Assembly (NCBI RefSeq): GCF_000520955.1
Contig: NZ_JACC01000001.1
Span: 229,710-293,709, forward strand
Direction of reading: 5' to 3'
Length of the DNA stretch: 64,000 nucleotides
Origin: Aquimarina pacifica
GTDB lineage: Bacteria > Bacteroidota > Bacteroidia > Flavobacteriales > Flavobacteriaceae
Shown here: positions 9,648 to 18,816 of the stretch, one piece after another
Position numbering within the stretch: position 1 is the stretch's first letter
Layout of the letters: every line of letters begins with the position of its first letter
The notes under the pieces: generated by a model
The model's input: the letters and a program-made list of their open reading frames with translations, nothing else
Told to the model about the DNA's origin: nothing
The model's database searches: none
Position numbers and translations under genes: made by a program

Positions 9648-10634
9648 TTACACTGACGTAATATCAGCAACTTTAATCAATTTATCGTGTTTATGAACTC
9701 TTTTTTTCAATGCATCTACCAAAGGAACAATAGTTACTTTCTTATGAACAATCCCTATCATTACTTCTCGTTTATTATCTAAAAGAGCTTCTACGGCACC
9801 TACTCCTAGTTTGCTAGCTAGTACTCTATCGAAACAACTCGGTGTGCCTCCTCTTTGTATATGACCTAATACAGAAACTCTTACTTCATAACCCTCTAAG
9901 TTATTCTCTACATATTGGCCTAATTCAAAAATATTTTTTCCTGAGGTATCTCCTTCTGCAACTACAATAATACTAGAAGTTTTTCCTGTGGTTTTACTTT
10001 TCTTCAAAGATTCTATTAAACGTTCAACCCCCATATCTTCTTCGGGAATTAAAATCTCTTCTGCCCCAGCACCTATTCCAGAATTTAATGCAATATCTCC
10101 AGCATCTCGCCCCATAACTTCAATAAGGAAAAGACGATTATGAGAACTCGCAGTATCTCTGATCTTATCTATTGCATCTACAACTGTATTCAAAGCTGTA
10201 TCATATCCAATCGTATAGTCAGTACCGTTAATATCATTATCTATAGTACCAGGCACCCCTACAACCGGAAAATTAAACTCTTCTGATAACTTAAGAGCTC
10301 CTGTAAAACTACCATCACCTCCTATTACCACAAGAGCATCTATATTATTTTTAACCAGATTAGCATGTGCCTTTTGTCTTCCTTCAACTGTTCTAAATGT
10401 TTTAGAACGTGCTGATTTTAGAAAAGTACCTCCCTTATTAATAATATTACGTACTGATCGTGCATTCAGTTCTTCTAACTCATTATTAATAAGTCCTTCA
10501 TACCCCTTATACACTCCAAAGCAATTCACTTTATAATAGCTACATGCCCTAACTACCGCTCTTATTGCAGCATTCATTCCAGGAGCATCTCCTCCTGAAG
10601 TTAGTACCGCTATATTTTTAATTTTTTGCGCCAT
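9648..10634 (-). CDS. pfkA: ATP-dependent 6-phosphofructokinase
   Basis: 328 residues, typical bacterial PfkA length. It commits fructose 6-phosphate to glycolysis. Motifs: GGDAPGMNAAIR (14-25), GGDGSF (105-110), the catalytic segment PGTIDNDINGTD with base D132, GYDTALNTV, MGRDAGDIA, and QRGGTPSCFDR for sugar phosphate binding. GGDG at the ATP site points to ATP rather than pyrophosphate use. First gene of a pfkA-gapA unit. A TAGCTTTG box on the minus strand (10647-10640) lies only five bases before the ATG, which would give a nearly leaderless message; I regard it as unproven. Confidence 0.97.
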   Translation of the reverse strand: MAQKIKNIAVLTSGGDAPGMNAAIRAVVRACSYYKVNCFGVYKGYEGLINNELEELNARSVRNIINKGGTFLKSARSKTFRTVEGRQKAHANLVKNNIDALVVIGGDGSFTGALKLSEEFNFPVVGVPGTIDNDINGTDYTIGYDTALNTVVDAIDKIRDTASSHNRLFLIEVMGRDAGDIALNSGIGAGAEEILIPEEDMGVERLIESLKKSKTTGKTSSIIVVAEGDTSGKNIFELGQYVENNLEGYEVRVSVLGHIQRGGTPSCFDRVLASKLGVGAVEALLDNKREVMIGIVHKKVTIVPLVDALKKRVHKHDKLIKVADITSV

Positions 10635-10982
10635 TGAGTCAAAGCTATCGTTAATGGAAGTAATAACCTAATTTGTTTAAAAACTAAAACGTTTTCGGTT
10701 GATAAATTCAGTTTTTTATCACAAAACACACAAAATTTTAACATATGCTCATTCTTTTAGTTAAGAATAAATCAAAATCTCAAAATCACGTTTCAGCATT
10801 TTTTTAGGTTCTAAATATTTTTGATAAAAAACGTAAATATTACCTATTATAAGGAGTAATATTTCCTGAGAAAAATACATTATATGATGCACTGTAATTG
10901 GGGTAGTAAAATAAAAAAGAATTACTTTACTTTGCATCTGCACGCTTATTATGTGTAAAATCAATTAAATCGCAGTAACTTA
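10635..10982. other. Intergenic region between pfkA and the C39 exporter
   Basis: 348 bases between divergent genes. It must hold both promoters. I looked for a small double-glycine leader peptide gene feeding the exporter and found none: the only short frame on the plus strand (from 10744) encodes about 20 residues with no GG motif. No hairpin or repeat stands out. Confidence 0.5.
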
Positions 10983-13187
10983 ATGTCAAAATTTCCATTT
11001 TATAATCAAGCCGAATCCAAAGATTGTGGTCCTACATGTATCAAAATTATAGCTAAATATTATGGAAAAGTACTCAACACACCTAGTTTACGAACATTAA
11101 GCGAAACTACAAGAGAAGGTAGTTCTCTCTTAGGACTTAGTGAAGCTGTAGAGCAAATTGGTTTTAGATCATTGGGAGTCAAATTATCAATGAATAAACT
11201 TGATGAGGTTCCTCTTCCTTGTATTATACACTGGAACAAAATTCATTACGTAGTTCTTTATGATGTAAAAACAAACCGAAGAGGTAAAACAACCATTTAT
11301 ATTTCTGATCCTGCACACGGATTAATTACCTATACTAAAGAAGAATTCCTGAAGGCCTGGATTGGAAATAATGCAGACGAAAATACCGAAGAGGGAGTTG
11401 CACTACTGATAGAACCGACACCGAAATTTTATAATGATAACCTTGATGAAGAGGAACAAAAATTTGGTTTCAAATTCATATCTAAATATATATTCAAGTA
11501 TAAAGCATTCATCTATCAACTTATATTAGGACTGCTTGCAGGAAGTTTACTTCAACTCATTACTCCTTTTCTTACTCAAAGCATTGTAGATGTAGGAATC
11601 AAAAACCAAGACCTTGATTTTGTTTATTTGGTGCTAATAGCGATGCTGTCTTTATTTGTTGGCAGAACATTAATAGATGTATTAAGAAGTTGGATTTTAT
11701 TGCATTTGAGTACACGAATTAATATTTCGTTGATCTCAGATTTTTTCATAAAACTTATGAATTTACCTATCTCCTATTTTGACGTAAAAATGACAGGAGA
11801 CCTTTTACAAAGAATTAATGATCATAAAAGAATAGAGCAGATACTTACTATGTCATCGCTTAATGTTTTATTCTCTATGGTAAATCTAATAGTATTTAGC
11901 ATTGTATTGATTTATTATAGTCTTCCTATTTTCGGAATTTTTGCCGTCGGTAGCACACTGTATTTTGCTTGGGTTCTTATTTTTTTTAAAAAGCGTAAAA
12001 AATTAGACTACAAACGTTTTTCACAAATTAGTGAGGAACAAAGTAAGGTTATTGAGTTAGTAAATGGAATGCAAGAAATAAAACTTCATAACGCCGAAAA
12101 AAGAAAACGCTGGAACTGGGAGTTTGTACAGGCAAAACTATTCAGAATATCTATTGAAAATCTTGCATTAGAACAATATCAGAGTGTAGGATCTGCTTTT
12201 ATAAATGAATTAAAAAATATATTGATTACCGTATTCTCTGCAAAATTGGTTATTGACGGAGAAATTACATTGGGTATGATGCTTGCTATAACTGCTATTG
12301 TAGGCCAATTAAATGCTCCTATCGCACAACTTATTAATTTTTTACGCGAATTACAGGACGCCCAAATCTCATTAGAACGTCTCGGAGAAATTCATAATAA
12401 AGAAGATGAGGAACATACCGGAGACGAAAAAATAAGGGATATTGCAGAAAACGTTGGTTTTGACATTAAAAATTTAAGTTTTAGATATGTTGGATCAGAT
12501 AAGCATGTGTTAGAAGACCTTAGCCTATCTATTCCCTCAAATAAAATAACAGCCATTGTAGGTGTAAGCGGTAGCGGAAAAACAACATTAATGAAACTAC
12601 TTCTCAAATTTTATGAACCCGTAGATGGTCAAATTTTTGTTGGCAACCATGACCTTAAAAATGTATCTCAAAAATTCTGGAGAGATCAGTTCGGAGTAGT
12701 TATGCAAGAGGGATATATATTTAATGATACCATTGCCAATAATATTGCCGTCGGTGAAGATTATGTAGACAAAAAAAAATTGGCCCATGCCATTGATGTT
12801 GCCAATATCAAAGAATTTATAGAATCACTCCCATTATCATACAATACCAAAATAGGACTAGAAGGAGTCGGATTAAGCACAGGTCAAAAACAACGTTTAT
12901 TTATTGCACGAGCAGTTTATAAAAACCCACGATTCCTCTTCTTCGATGAAGCTACTTCTGCCCTAGATGCAAATAATGAAAAAGTGATCATGGAAAAATT
13001 AGATACTTTTTTTGAAAATAAAACAGTAATGGTAATAGCTCATCGATTAAGCACTGTAAAAAATGCACATCAAATAGTAGTGCTAGACAAAGGAAAAATT
13101 GCCGAGGTAGGAAACCATGAAATGCTTATTGCTAAGAAAGGAAACTATTATAACCTAGTCAAGAACCAACTTGAATTAGGAAAATAA
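10983..13187 (+). CDS. C39-peptidase-containing ABC exporter (bacteriocin-type)
   Basis: 734 residues. Domains: C39 peptidase (about 1-140) with the catalytic cysteine C15 in SKDCGPTC, a His in KIHYVVLYD and an Asp in ISDPAHG; a six-helix ABC membrane domain (about 165-450); a nucleotide-binding domain with Walker A GVSGSGKTT starting at G527, signature LSTGQKQR at 631-638, Walker B FLFFDEATSALD and the switch His in VIAHRLST. This class removes double-glycine leader peptides and exports the mature peptide through the inner membrane. An HlyD adaptor follows after 32 bases. No peptide substrate, modification enzyme or TolC gene is visible nearby, so the cargo is unknown. Confidence 0.93.
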   Translation: MSKFPFYNQAESKDCGPTCIKIIAKYYGKVLNTPSLRTLSETTREGSSLLGLSEAVEQIGFRSLGVKLSMNKLDEVPLPCIIHWNKIHYVVLYDVKTNRRGKTTIYISDPAHGLITYTKEEFLKAWIGNNADENTEEGVALLIEPTPKFYNDNLDEEEQKFGFKFISKYIFKYKAFIYQLILGLLAGSLLQLITPFLTQSIVDVGIKNQDLDFVYLVLIAMLSLFVGRTLIDVLRSWILLHLSTRINISLISDFFIKLMNLPISYFDVKMTGDLLQRINDHKRIEQILTMSSLNVLFSMVNLIVFSIVLIYYSLPIFGIFAVGSTLYFAWVLIFFKKRKKLDYKRFSQISEEQSKVIELVNGMQEIKLHNAEKRKRWNWEFVQAKLFRISIENLALEQYQSVGSAFINELKNILITVFSAKLVIDGEITLGMMLAITAIVGQLNAPIAQLINFLRELQDAQISLERLGEIHNKEDEEHTGDEKIRDIAENVGFDIKNLSFRYVGSDKHVLEDLSLSIPSNKITAIVGVSGSGKTTLMKLLLKFYEPVDGQIFVGNHDLKNVSQKFWRDQFGVVMQEGYIFNDTIANNIAVGEDYVDKKKLAHAIDVANIKEFIESLPLSYNTKIGLEGVGLSTGQKQRLFIARAVYKNPRFLFFDEATSALDANNEKVIMEKLDTFFENKTVMVIAHRLSTVKNAHQIVVLDKGKIAEVGNHEMLIAKKGNYYNLVKNQLELGK

Positions 13188-13219
13188 GTTATAATTTACG
13201 AATTAAGAATTACTAAATA

Positions 13220-14512
13220 ATGCCAGAAACATTAGACGACATACAACTCCGTAGTGAAGAAGTACAAGAAATTCTGACTCGAGTACCTCATTGGATGATT
13301 CGATGGGGTAACCTATTGATTTTAGTATTGGTATTATTATTACTTTTTCTTTCTTGGTTAATTAAATATCCAGACGTAATACCTGCCGAAGCAATTATAA
13401 CAACGCGAATACCACCGCAAAAAGAATATGCCAAAGTAACCGAAAAAATCGAGTCAATTTTGGTTAAGGATAATCAGAGGGTATCTCAAGGCACTCCCCT
13501 AGCCATCTTACAAAGTAGCGCTAATTATAAAGATATATTTTTATTAAAATCAGTTATCGATACTATAACTATTAGTAACGAATCTTTTAGTTTCCCTATT
13601 GATGAACTGCCAATCTTATTTCTTGGCGAAATCGAAACCAATTTTGCCTTATTCGAAAACAGTTATTCTGAATATATTCTTAATAAAGAGCTACAGCCTT
13701 TTTCTAATGAAGCTATTGCAAATGAAGTTTCTCTATCTGAACTATATAGAAGACTAGAAAGCCTTAAAGCACAAAAAAGACTAAACAAAACTGAATTAGA
13801 TTTTAATAAAAGAGAATTATTACGTCAAAAAAGTCTTTTTGAAAAAGGAGTAATCTCTGCTCAGGAATATGAAGGAAAAGAACTCGAATTTTTGCAGGCC
13901 AAACGAACCTATGAAAATAATGATGTGCAATTATCTCAGATTACAGAAAGTATAAGTAATGCATCAAAAACATCAAAAGGAACAGAAATTAATAAGAGAA
14001 AAGAGGAAATAAAATTATTTAAAAAAGTATTACAATCATTCGGACAACTAAAAAAGAGCATAAAAGATTGGGAACTAAAATATGTACTCTCTGCTGATAT
14101 TAGCGGTCGTGTTTCTTTTCTAAATTATTGGACTGTAAACCAAACAGTGGCTCTTGGTGATCTTATTTTTATCATTATTCCCTCAGAATCTTCTTCCTAT
14201 TTAGCAAAAATAAAAGCACCTGCTCAGAATTCAGGAAAAATAAAAATTGGACAAACCGCCAATATTAGATTAGAAAACTTTCCTGATGACGAATTCGGAA
14301 CGCTCAAAGGAAAAGTAAAACATATTTCTCTTTTACCAGACAAAGAAGGACTTTACCTTATTGATGTAGCGTTACCAGACAAACTTATTACAACATACAG
14401 CAAAGAAATTCCTTTTAAACAAGAAATGAGAGGTATGGTAGAGATCATTACTGAAGATCTTCGTCTAATAGAACGTTTTTTCTATCAGTTTAGAAATTTA
14501 ATGGATAAGTAA
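13220..14512 (+). CDS. HlyD-family membrane fusion protein
   Basis: 430 residues. One transmembrane helix (about 28-46, LLILVLVLLLLFLSW) near the N-terminus, a lipoyl-like half motif, a long charged coiled-coil stretch (about 170-270) and a C-terminal beta-barrel region (SGRVSFLN onward). It bridges the inner-membrane ABC exporter to an outer-membrane channel. Position 32 bases behind the C39 exporter on the same strand marks the pair as one type I secretion unit. The matching TolC-type channel must be encoded elsewhere. Confidence 0.9.
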   Translation: MPETLDDIQLRSEEVQEILTRVPHWMIRWGNLLILVLVLLLLFLSWLIKYPDVIPAEAIITTRIPPQKEYAKVTEKIESILVKDNQRVSQGTPLAILQSSANYKDIFLLKSVIDTITISNESFSFPIDELPILFLGEIETNFALFENSYSEYILNKELQPFSNEAIANEVSLSELYRRLESLKAQKRLNKTELDFNKRELLRQKSLFEKGVISAQEYEGKELEFLQAKRTYENNDVQLSQITESISNASKTSKGTEINKRKEEIKLFKKVLQSFGQLKKSIKDWELKYVLSADISGRVSFLNYWTVNQTVALGDLIFIIIPSESSSYLAKIKAPAQNSGKIKIGQTANIRLENFPDDEFGTLKGKVKHISLLPDKEGLYLIDVALPDKLITTYSKEIPFKQEMRGMVEIITEDLRLIERFFYQFRNLMDK

Positions 14513-14841
14513 TAAACCACTGGTTGTAGAATTTTGCTACATTAATCTACTATTGTGTTACTATCACCACAACACATATACTACTGAAAATGATTTATGT
14601 ATCCTTTCAAAAACAGTATGACATCCATTAGATAGTGGTGCACTAATATTTATTCCTAAATACCAAGTTCGTATCCCTTAGTATATACTATGACAATTAA
14701 TTTTAGCCCATTCTATAATTAAATTATTATCATCTTTCTAGAGCAACCATTACACAAAATAACATTCAACACACTATTCCCTAACAATTCATTAATTTTT
14801 TAAGTTTATATTTGAGAAACAAACTAAACTTAAAACTATTT
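14513..14841. other. Intergenic region after the exporter pair
   Basis: 329 bases of AT-rich sequence. I see no credible small gene, no strong hairpin and no clear terminator. A 13-codon frame near 14590 is too short to support. Confidence 0.4.
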
Positions 14842-15798
14842 ATGAAAACTCACACAAAGTATCTTAGCAAATTTTATTTTTTAATTTTGGGAGTATTATC
14901 TGTTGCTTGTAGTACAGATGATTCTGATGTATTTGAAACATCAGACACCATCCAAAGTAAAATAAGCCATACAGATGCTGCGATTGCAGCTCGATATGCG
15001 CCTATATTTTTTCAGGATGTAGACATTACCGATGGTTGGTGTAGAAATCAATCAAAAAGTGGATCTGCAGATTGGATAACTGCCGTCGATTATGATGGTG
15101 ATTGGAAAACTGGAAATAACTGGGATAATATGGTCTCAGGAAGAGATTCGGGTAAACTAATCCCTTATGTATATTATTATGTAACCTATACTGAAACTCA
15201 TTTCTTTATTCTCTATAGCGTTTATCATCCGCGAGATTGGACCGACATTCCTTTTTTATGCTCTTTGGATTCGCATGAAAATGATATGGAAGCTGTATTA
15301 ATTACTGCAACAAGAAAATCAACCGGAGGATTCGGAGGTGTCATTGACGCCCAAACCATATGGCATACTGAAGTTTATGACTACTCATCTAGTGAATTAC
15401 AACTTAACAACAGTACTGTTGCCAAAATGTTTATTGAAGCCAAGGGTCATGGTATTCGAGCTTACGCGGGCTCTTCTGACCAAGACGGAACGTATATCAA
15501 ATATTACTATAATGTAGCACAAGCAGTAAGCCCAGATAAAGAGTCTGATAATTTACCACAAAATGTACATTACAACCTTTTACCATTAGAAACTACATTA
15601 TGGCTTCAGCGTAATAATCCCGAAACAATTACTGGCACTGCTTTGGTTGGTGATAATGGTAACGGTAGTAATAAAGCAAGTTCTCCTTGGGGATGGGAAA
15701 ATGGTATGATTTGCAAAAACCCTGCGCAATATTTAAAAAGCAAATACGGATGGTCTGATTTTTCTACAGATTATATTAGTGATACACCTATCCAATAA
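14842..15798 (+). CDS. Secreted lipoprotein, distant Vps62-like
   Basis: 318 residues starting at ATG 14842; an in-frame TTG at 14812 would add ten residues ahead of a complete lipoprotein signal, so I prefer the ATG. The lipobox is LSVAC. The mature part has ARYAPIFFQDVD, then HENDMEAVLI, EAKGHGIRAY and SSPWGWENGM. This order of motifs resembles the eukaryotic and bacterial Vps62-type families, where an H-x-DxE segment and a later GHG or GGH segment are conserved. That resemblance is my inference and distant. Function unknown; surface or periplasmic location follows from the lipobox. A strong terminator follows at 15846-15893. Confidence 0.7.
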   Translation: MKTHTKYLSKFYFLILGVLSVACSTDDSDVFETSDTIQSKISHTDAAIAARYAPIFFQDVDITDGWCRNQSKSGSADWITAVDYDGDWKTGNNWDNMVSGRDSGKLIPYVYYYVTYTETHFFILYSVYHPRDWTDIPFLCSLDSHENDMEAVLITATRKSTGGFGGVIDAQTIWHTEVYDYSSSELQLNNSTVAKMFIEAKGHGIRAYAGSSDQDGTYIKYYYNVAQAVSPDKESDNLPQNVHYNLLPLETTLWLQRNNPETITGTALVGDNGNGSNKASSPWGWENGMICKNPAQYLKSKYGWSDFSTDYISDTPIQ

Positions 15799-16150
15799 TT
15801 AAATATCCTCTTAATTATTTAGGAAGATTTTATATATAAATTTAAAAACAAAAAGAGGAGGTTATAATTTTTCAACCTCCTCTTTTTGTTTAACCAATTC
15901 TTTTTCAAGTCAAAAAAAGTAAATTCACATTAACTTTAGACAAAAAAACTTATCAAAAAAAAAATCACTTAAAATCAATAATTTAAATATTGAAATCGTT
16001 AAAAAAAGCAAATTACTTATTTATAAATTCCCAAATATTTGTTCATAACTCATCTTAAAATGATATTCATAGTTTTATTATTATTTTCAAACAAATAAAC
16101 AAATGTTAATTTTTTTAACTATATTTAATATATTCTAATTGCCCCAAAGC
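15799..16150. other. Intergenic region, very AT-rich
   Basis: 352 bases. Apart from the terminator at 15846-15893, I see only A and T tracts. No convincing TAnnTTTG box was found for the downstream gene. Confidence 0.4.
15846..15893 (+). terminator. Strong intrinsic terminator
   Basis: An 18-base perfect stem, 15846-15863 with 15874-15891, around a 10-base loop; core AGAGGAGG with CCTCCTCT, then T-rich. Terminates the lipoprotein transcript. Confidence 0.93.
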
Positions 16151-17620
16151 ATGGAAAAATATTTGATAATGTTAAAATTTGTTGTTGTTGTTTTGATTTC
16201 ATCAAGTACAAGTTTATTCTCACAATCTCTAAATGACTATAGATCAACTACAGATGGAGATTGGGACGATCCTTTGACATGGCAAGTATATAATGGATCC
16301 TCTTGGGTTGGGGCGACAAACTACCCTGGAGAAGTTTCTGGTACAAATAACGTGTCAATAGAAGGAGGAAATTCTGTAGACCTCAATACTACAATTCCAA
16401 ATAGTATTAATTCTCTGACTGTGGGAGATGGCATAGGAGGTACGGATACTTTAGAAGTATCCAATACTTCAAGTTTGAACACATTATTAATAACAATAGA
16501 AGATGGTGGATATGCTACTTGGACTTCGAATGTTACTCTTTTTCTTCCTGAGGGAGCGGCGGTTATTATTATCCCTTCTGGTAGTTTAGATACATCAAGG
16601 CCTTGTAGTGCGGCTAAAAGAATCCAAATAGGTACAATTATCTATTCTACATGTAATGGCGGGGCGGGAGCTGACTACTCCTTTGATGATCTTAATAACG
16701 CGGGAGGAAGCCTTAGTGTTACTCCTAGCTCCAATAGTCCTATATGTCCTAGCGAGACACTTACCCTAATGGCTAACCCATCAGGAACTGGTAGTGGCAG
16801 CGCTACTATTAGCTGGACAGGTACAGGACCGGGAAGCTATTCCTTTAGTTCTTCATTAGAAAATCCAACAGAGACAGGACTAAGTTCTGGGACATATACA
16901 TATACAGCGACCATATCTGATGGTTCTATTAGCAATACAAACTCTATTGATGTTATAGTAGATACGCAACCAAGCACTCCCATAAGTGGAGGGAATCAAA
17001 CCGTCTGTCGTAATGCAAGTACATTTCCAACACTTACTGTAACAATAAATGCGGGAGAAACAGTAGATTGGTATACAAATAACATAGGTGGTACATTACT
17101 CCTTAGTTCAAGTACAAATTATACGCCATCCAGTGCTGGTGATTATTATGCAGAGACCCGAAACACAACAACAGGATGTATAAGCGCTACCAGAACTAAA
17201 ATCACTTTATCTCTAAAATCATGTAATGTAATAACCAATAGGAGAATTACGTATCGTGTGGGAGCCACTCTTGATGTTCCGATCGGGACATTAACCAATG
17301 ACTTAATTATTAATTATTTTGATGATGGACAAAATGGTTCTGGTAATTCTTATCAACTACAAGCGCAAAATAATACTGCGATCGGTTTCAATTATCAAAT
17401 ATGGGTTCAGAACGTTCCATACTCAAGTATACCTGGATTAAATTTAGGCAACCATACTCTCAAAATAAAAGATAATGGAGATGGCACATATAACTATCTT
17501 TTTACCAGTATTACTGCCTTGGGAGCTTATCAAAACACAATAATTAATGGATCAGGTGGAGCCCCATCACCTCTGGGAATAGGCATTGACTGCGGATGTA
17601 TTACTTTTTACAAAATATAA
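16151..17620 (+). CDS. Secreted multidomain protein with Ig-like domains
   Basis: 489 residues from ATG 16151, preferred over an in-frame TTG at 16139 because the signal peptide (hydrophobic VVVVLISSS, cleavage near FSQS) then starts normally. Residues about 22-75 carry a W-rich module (DGDWDDPLTWQVYNG, NYPGE, VSIEGGNSVDL) common at the start of secreted Bacteroidota proteins. Two Ig or PKD-like segments follow (about 190-270 and 280-360, with SPICPSETLTL and TVCRNASTFPTL). The C-terminal 110 residues are not familiar and do not look like a T9SS sorting domain. Function unknown; probably extracellular or periplasmic and adhesive. Confidence 0.7.
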   Translation: MEKYLIMLKFVVVVLISSSTSLFSQSLNDYRSTTDGDWDDPLTWQVYNGSSWVGATNYPGEVSGTNNVSIEGGNSVDLNTTIPNSINSLTVGDGIGGTDTLEVSNTSSLNTLLITIEDGGYATWTSNVTLFLPEGAAVIIIPSGSLDTSRPCSAAKRIQIGTIIYSTCNGGAGADYSFDDLNNAGGSLSVTPSSNSPICPSETLTLMANPSGTGSGSATISWTGTGPGSYSFSSSLENPTETGLSSGTYTYTATISDGSISNTNSIDVIVDTQPSTPISGGNQTVCRNASTFPTLTVTINAGETVDWYTNNIGGTLLLSSSTNYTPSSAGDYYAETRNTTTGCISATRTKITLSLKSCNVITNRRITYRVGATLDVPIGTLTNDLIINYFDDGQNGSGNSYQLQAQNNTAIGFNYQIWVQNVPYSSIPGLNLGNHTLKIKDNGDGTYNYLFTSITALGAYQNTIINGSGGAPSPLGIGIDCGCITFYKI

Positions 17621-18019
17621 AAAAGCATTGTATTTTTAAACTGAAAAATTATAAATTCTTCTGTACTTTTTCATAGGCAACATTAGATAGACGAAACATA
17701 AAAAGTTATTCGAACTAATAACAACCATAAATTTAATAATCAATTTACTACGCATCCTAAACAACAATGTGCTTTAGTTAGTCAACATGTATCAAATCTA
17801 CCGTATTCTTTTTCGTTCGACAGCATCATTCACAAAAAATAAATCTCTAAAAACTTAAGTTACCTTTAAGATATATTGAAAGAAAAATATCGGATATTAT
17901 CAAATAAACCTTTTTAAAAATACTTTTACTTAATTCACTATTTGTGAATACTTAAACTTTTTAAAAAAGACAAACTCGCTATCAATTCAGAGTTACTATT
18001 AACACAAAAAAATGAAAAA
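17621..18019. other. Intergenic region, no gene seen
   Basis: 399 bases. One small inverted repeat ATTCAC-N5-GTGAAT lies at 17933-17949, some 70 bases before the DJ-1-like gene, and could be an operator. Nothing else is supported. Confidence 0.35.
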
Positions 18020-18700
18020 ATGAAAAACATATTATTTGTTTTAACAAGTCATGAAGATTTAGGGAACACAGGACATAAAACTGGTTTCTGGATAGAAGAA
18101 TTTGCAGCTCCTTATTATCTCTTAAAAGATAACGGAGTTGCAATAACTCTTGCTTCTCCCAAAGGTGGTCTGCCACCTATCGATCCCAAAAGTGCTACAC
18201 CAGATTTTCAGACTTCTGCTACGCTACAATTTAATGATGACATCGAAACCAAGGAACTTTTATCTAAAACATTAAAACTAGAAACAATCGATTCGTCGGA
18301 TTATGATGCGGTATTTTATCCCGGGGGCCACGGACCACTTTGGGATTTGGCAGAGGATAAAAACTCTATTGCTTTGATAGAAGATTTTTATAAAAACAAC
18401 AAACCTGTAAGTGCTGTTTGCCATGCACCTGCAGTATTTAAAAACACAAAAAATATCGATGGTACTCCCTTGGTAAAAGATAAAAAAGTAACAGGTTTTA
18501 CCAATACAGAAGAAGATGCTGTACAATTAACTTCTGTCGTTCCCTTTTTGGTTGAAGATATGCTTAAAGAAAATGGAGGCAAGTATTCTAAAGGTGAAGA
18601 TTGGACTCCCTTTGCTCAAGAAGATGGTTTATTAATTACAGGGCAAAATCCAGCTTCATCAGAGTTAGTCGCAGAATTATTACTAAAAAAACTGAATTAA
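18020..18700 (+). CDS. DJ-1/PfpI family protein (Hsp31-like)
   Basis: 226 residues of the class I glutamine-amidotransferase-like fold. The nucleophile is C134 in SAVCHAPAVF, with H135 beside it, and an acidic E26/E27 in GFWIEEFAAPYY. PGGHGPLWDL is the family's oxyanion segment. Relatives act as glyoxalase III, deglycase-type or chaperone proteins that handle methylglyoxal or oxidative damage; which applies here cannot be told. Single gene with a strong terminator at 18730-18766. Confidence 0.88.
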   Translation: MKNILFVLTSHEDLGNTGHKTGFWIEEFAAPYYLLKDNGVAITLASPKGGLPPIDPKSATPDFQTSATLQFNDDIETKELLSKTLKLETIDSSDYDAVFYPGGHGPLWDLAEDKNSIALIEDFYKNNKPVSAVCHAPAVFKNTKNIDGTPLVKDKKVTGFTNTEEDAVQLTSVVPFLVEDMLKENGGKYSKGEDWTPFAQEDGLLITGQNPASSELVAELLLKKLN

Positions 18701-18729
18701 TACCTGTATTTGTTCTCATAGAAAGAAAA

Positions 18730-18766
18730 TCCCGATGTAGATTAAAAAATACATCGGGACTTTTTT
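18730..18766 (+). terminator. Intrinsic terminator after the DJ-1-like gene
   Basis: A 10-base stem TCCCGATGTA (18730-18739) with TACATCGGGA (18750-18759), then CTTTTTT. Confidence 0.92.
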
Positions 18767-18816
18767 ATAACTAATTTATTATATCTGTTAAGACAGCATT
18801 AATAAGAATTACTATG

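Noticed and set aside
10640..10647. TAnnTTTG box just before pfkA
   Set aside because: It leaves only five bases to the ATG and has no TTG at the right distance, so I do not call it the promoter.
10744..10806. About 20-codon frame upstream of the C39 exporter as a precursor peptide
   Set aside because: It has no double-glycine motif and no leader-like charge pattern.
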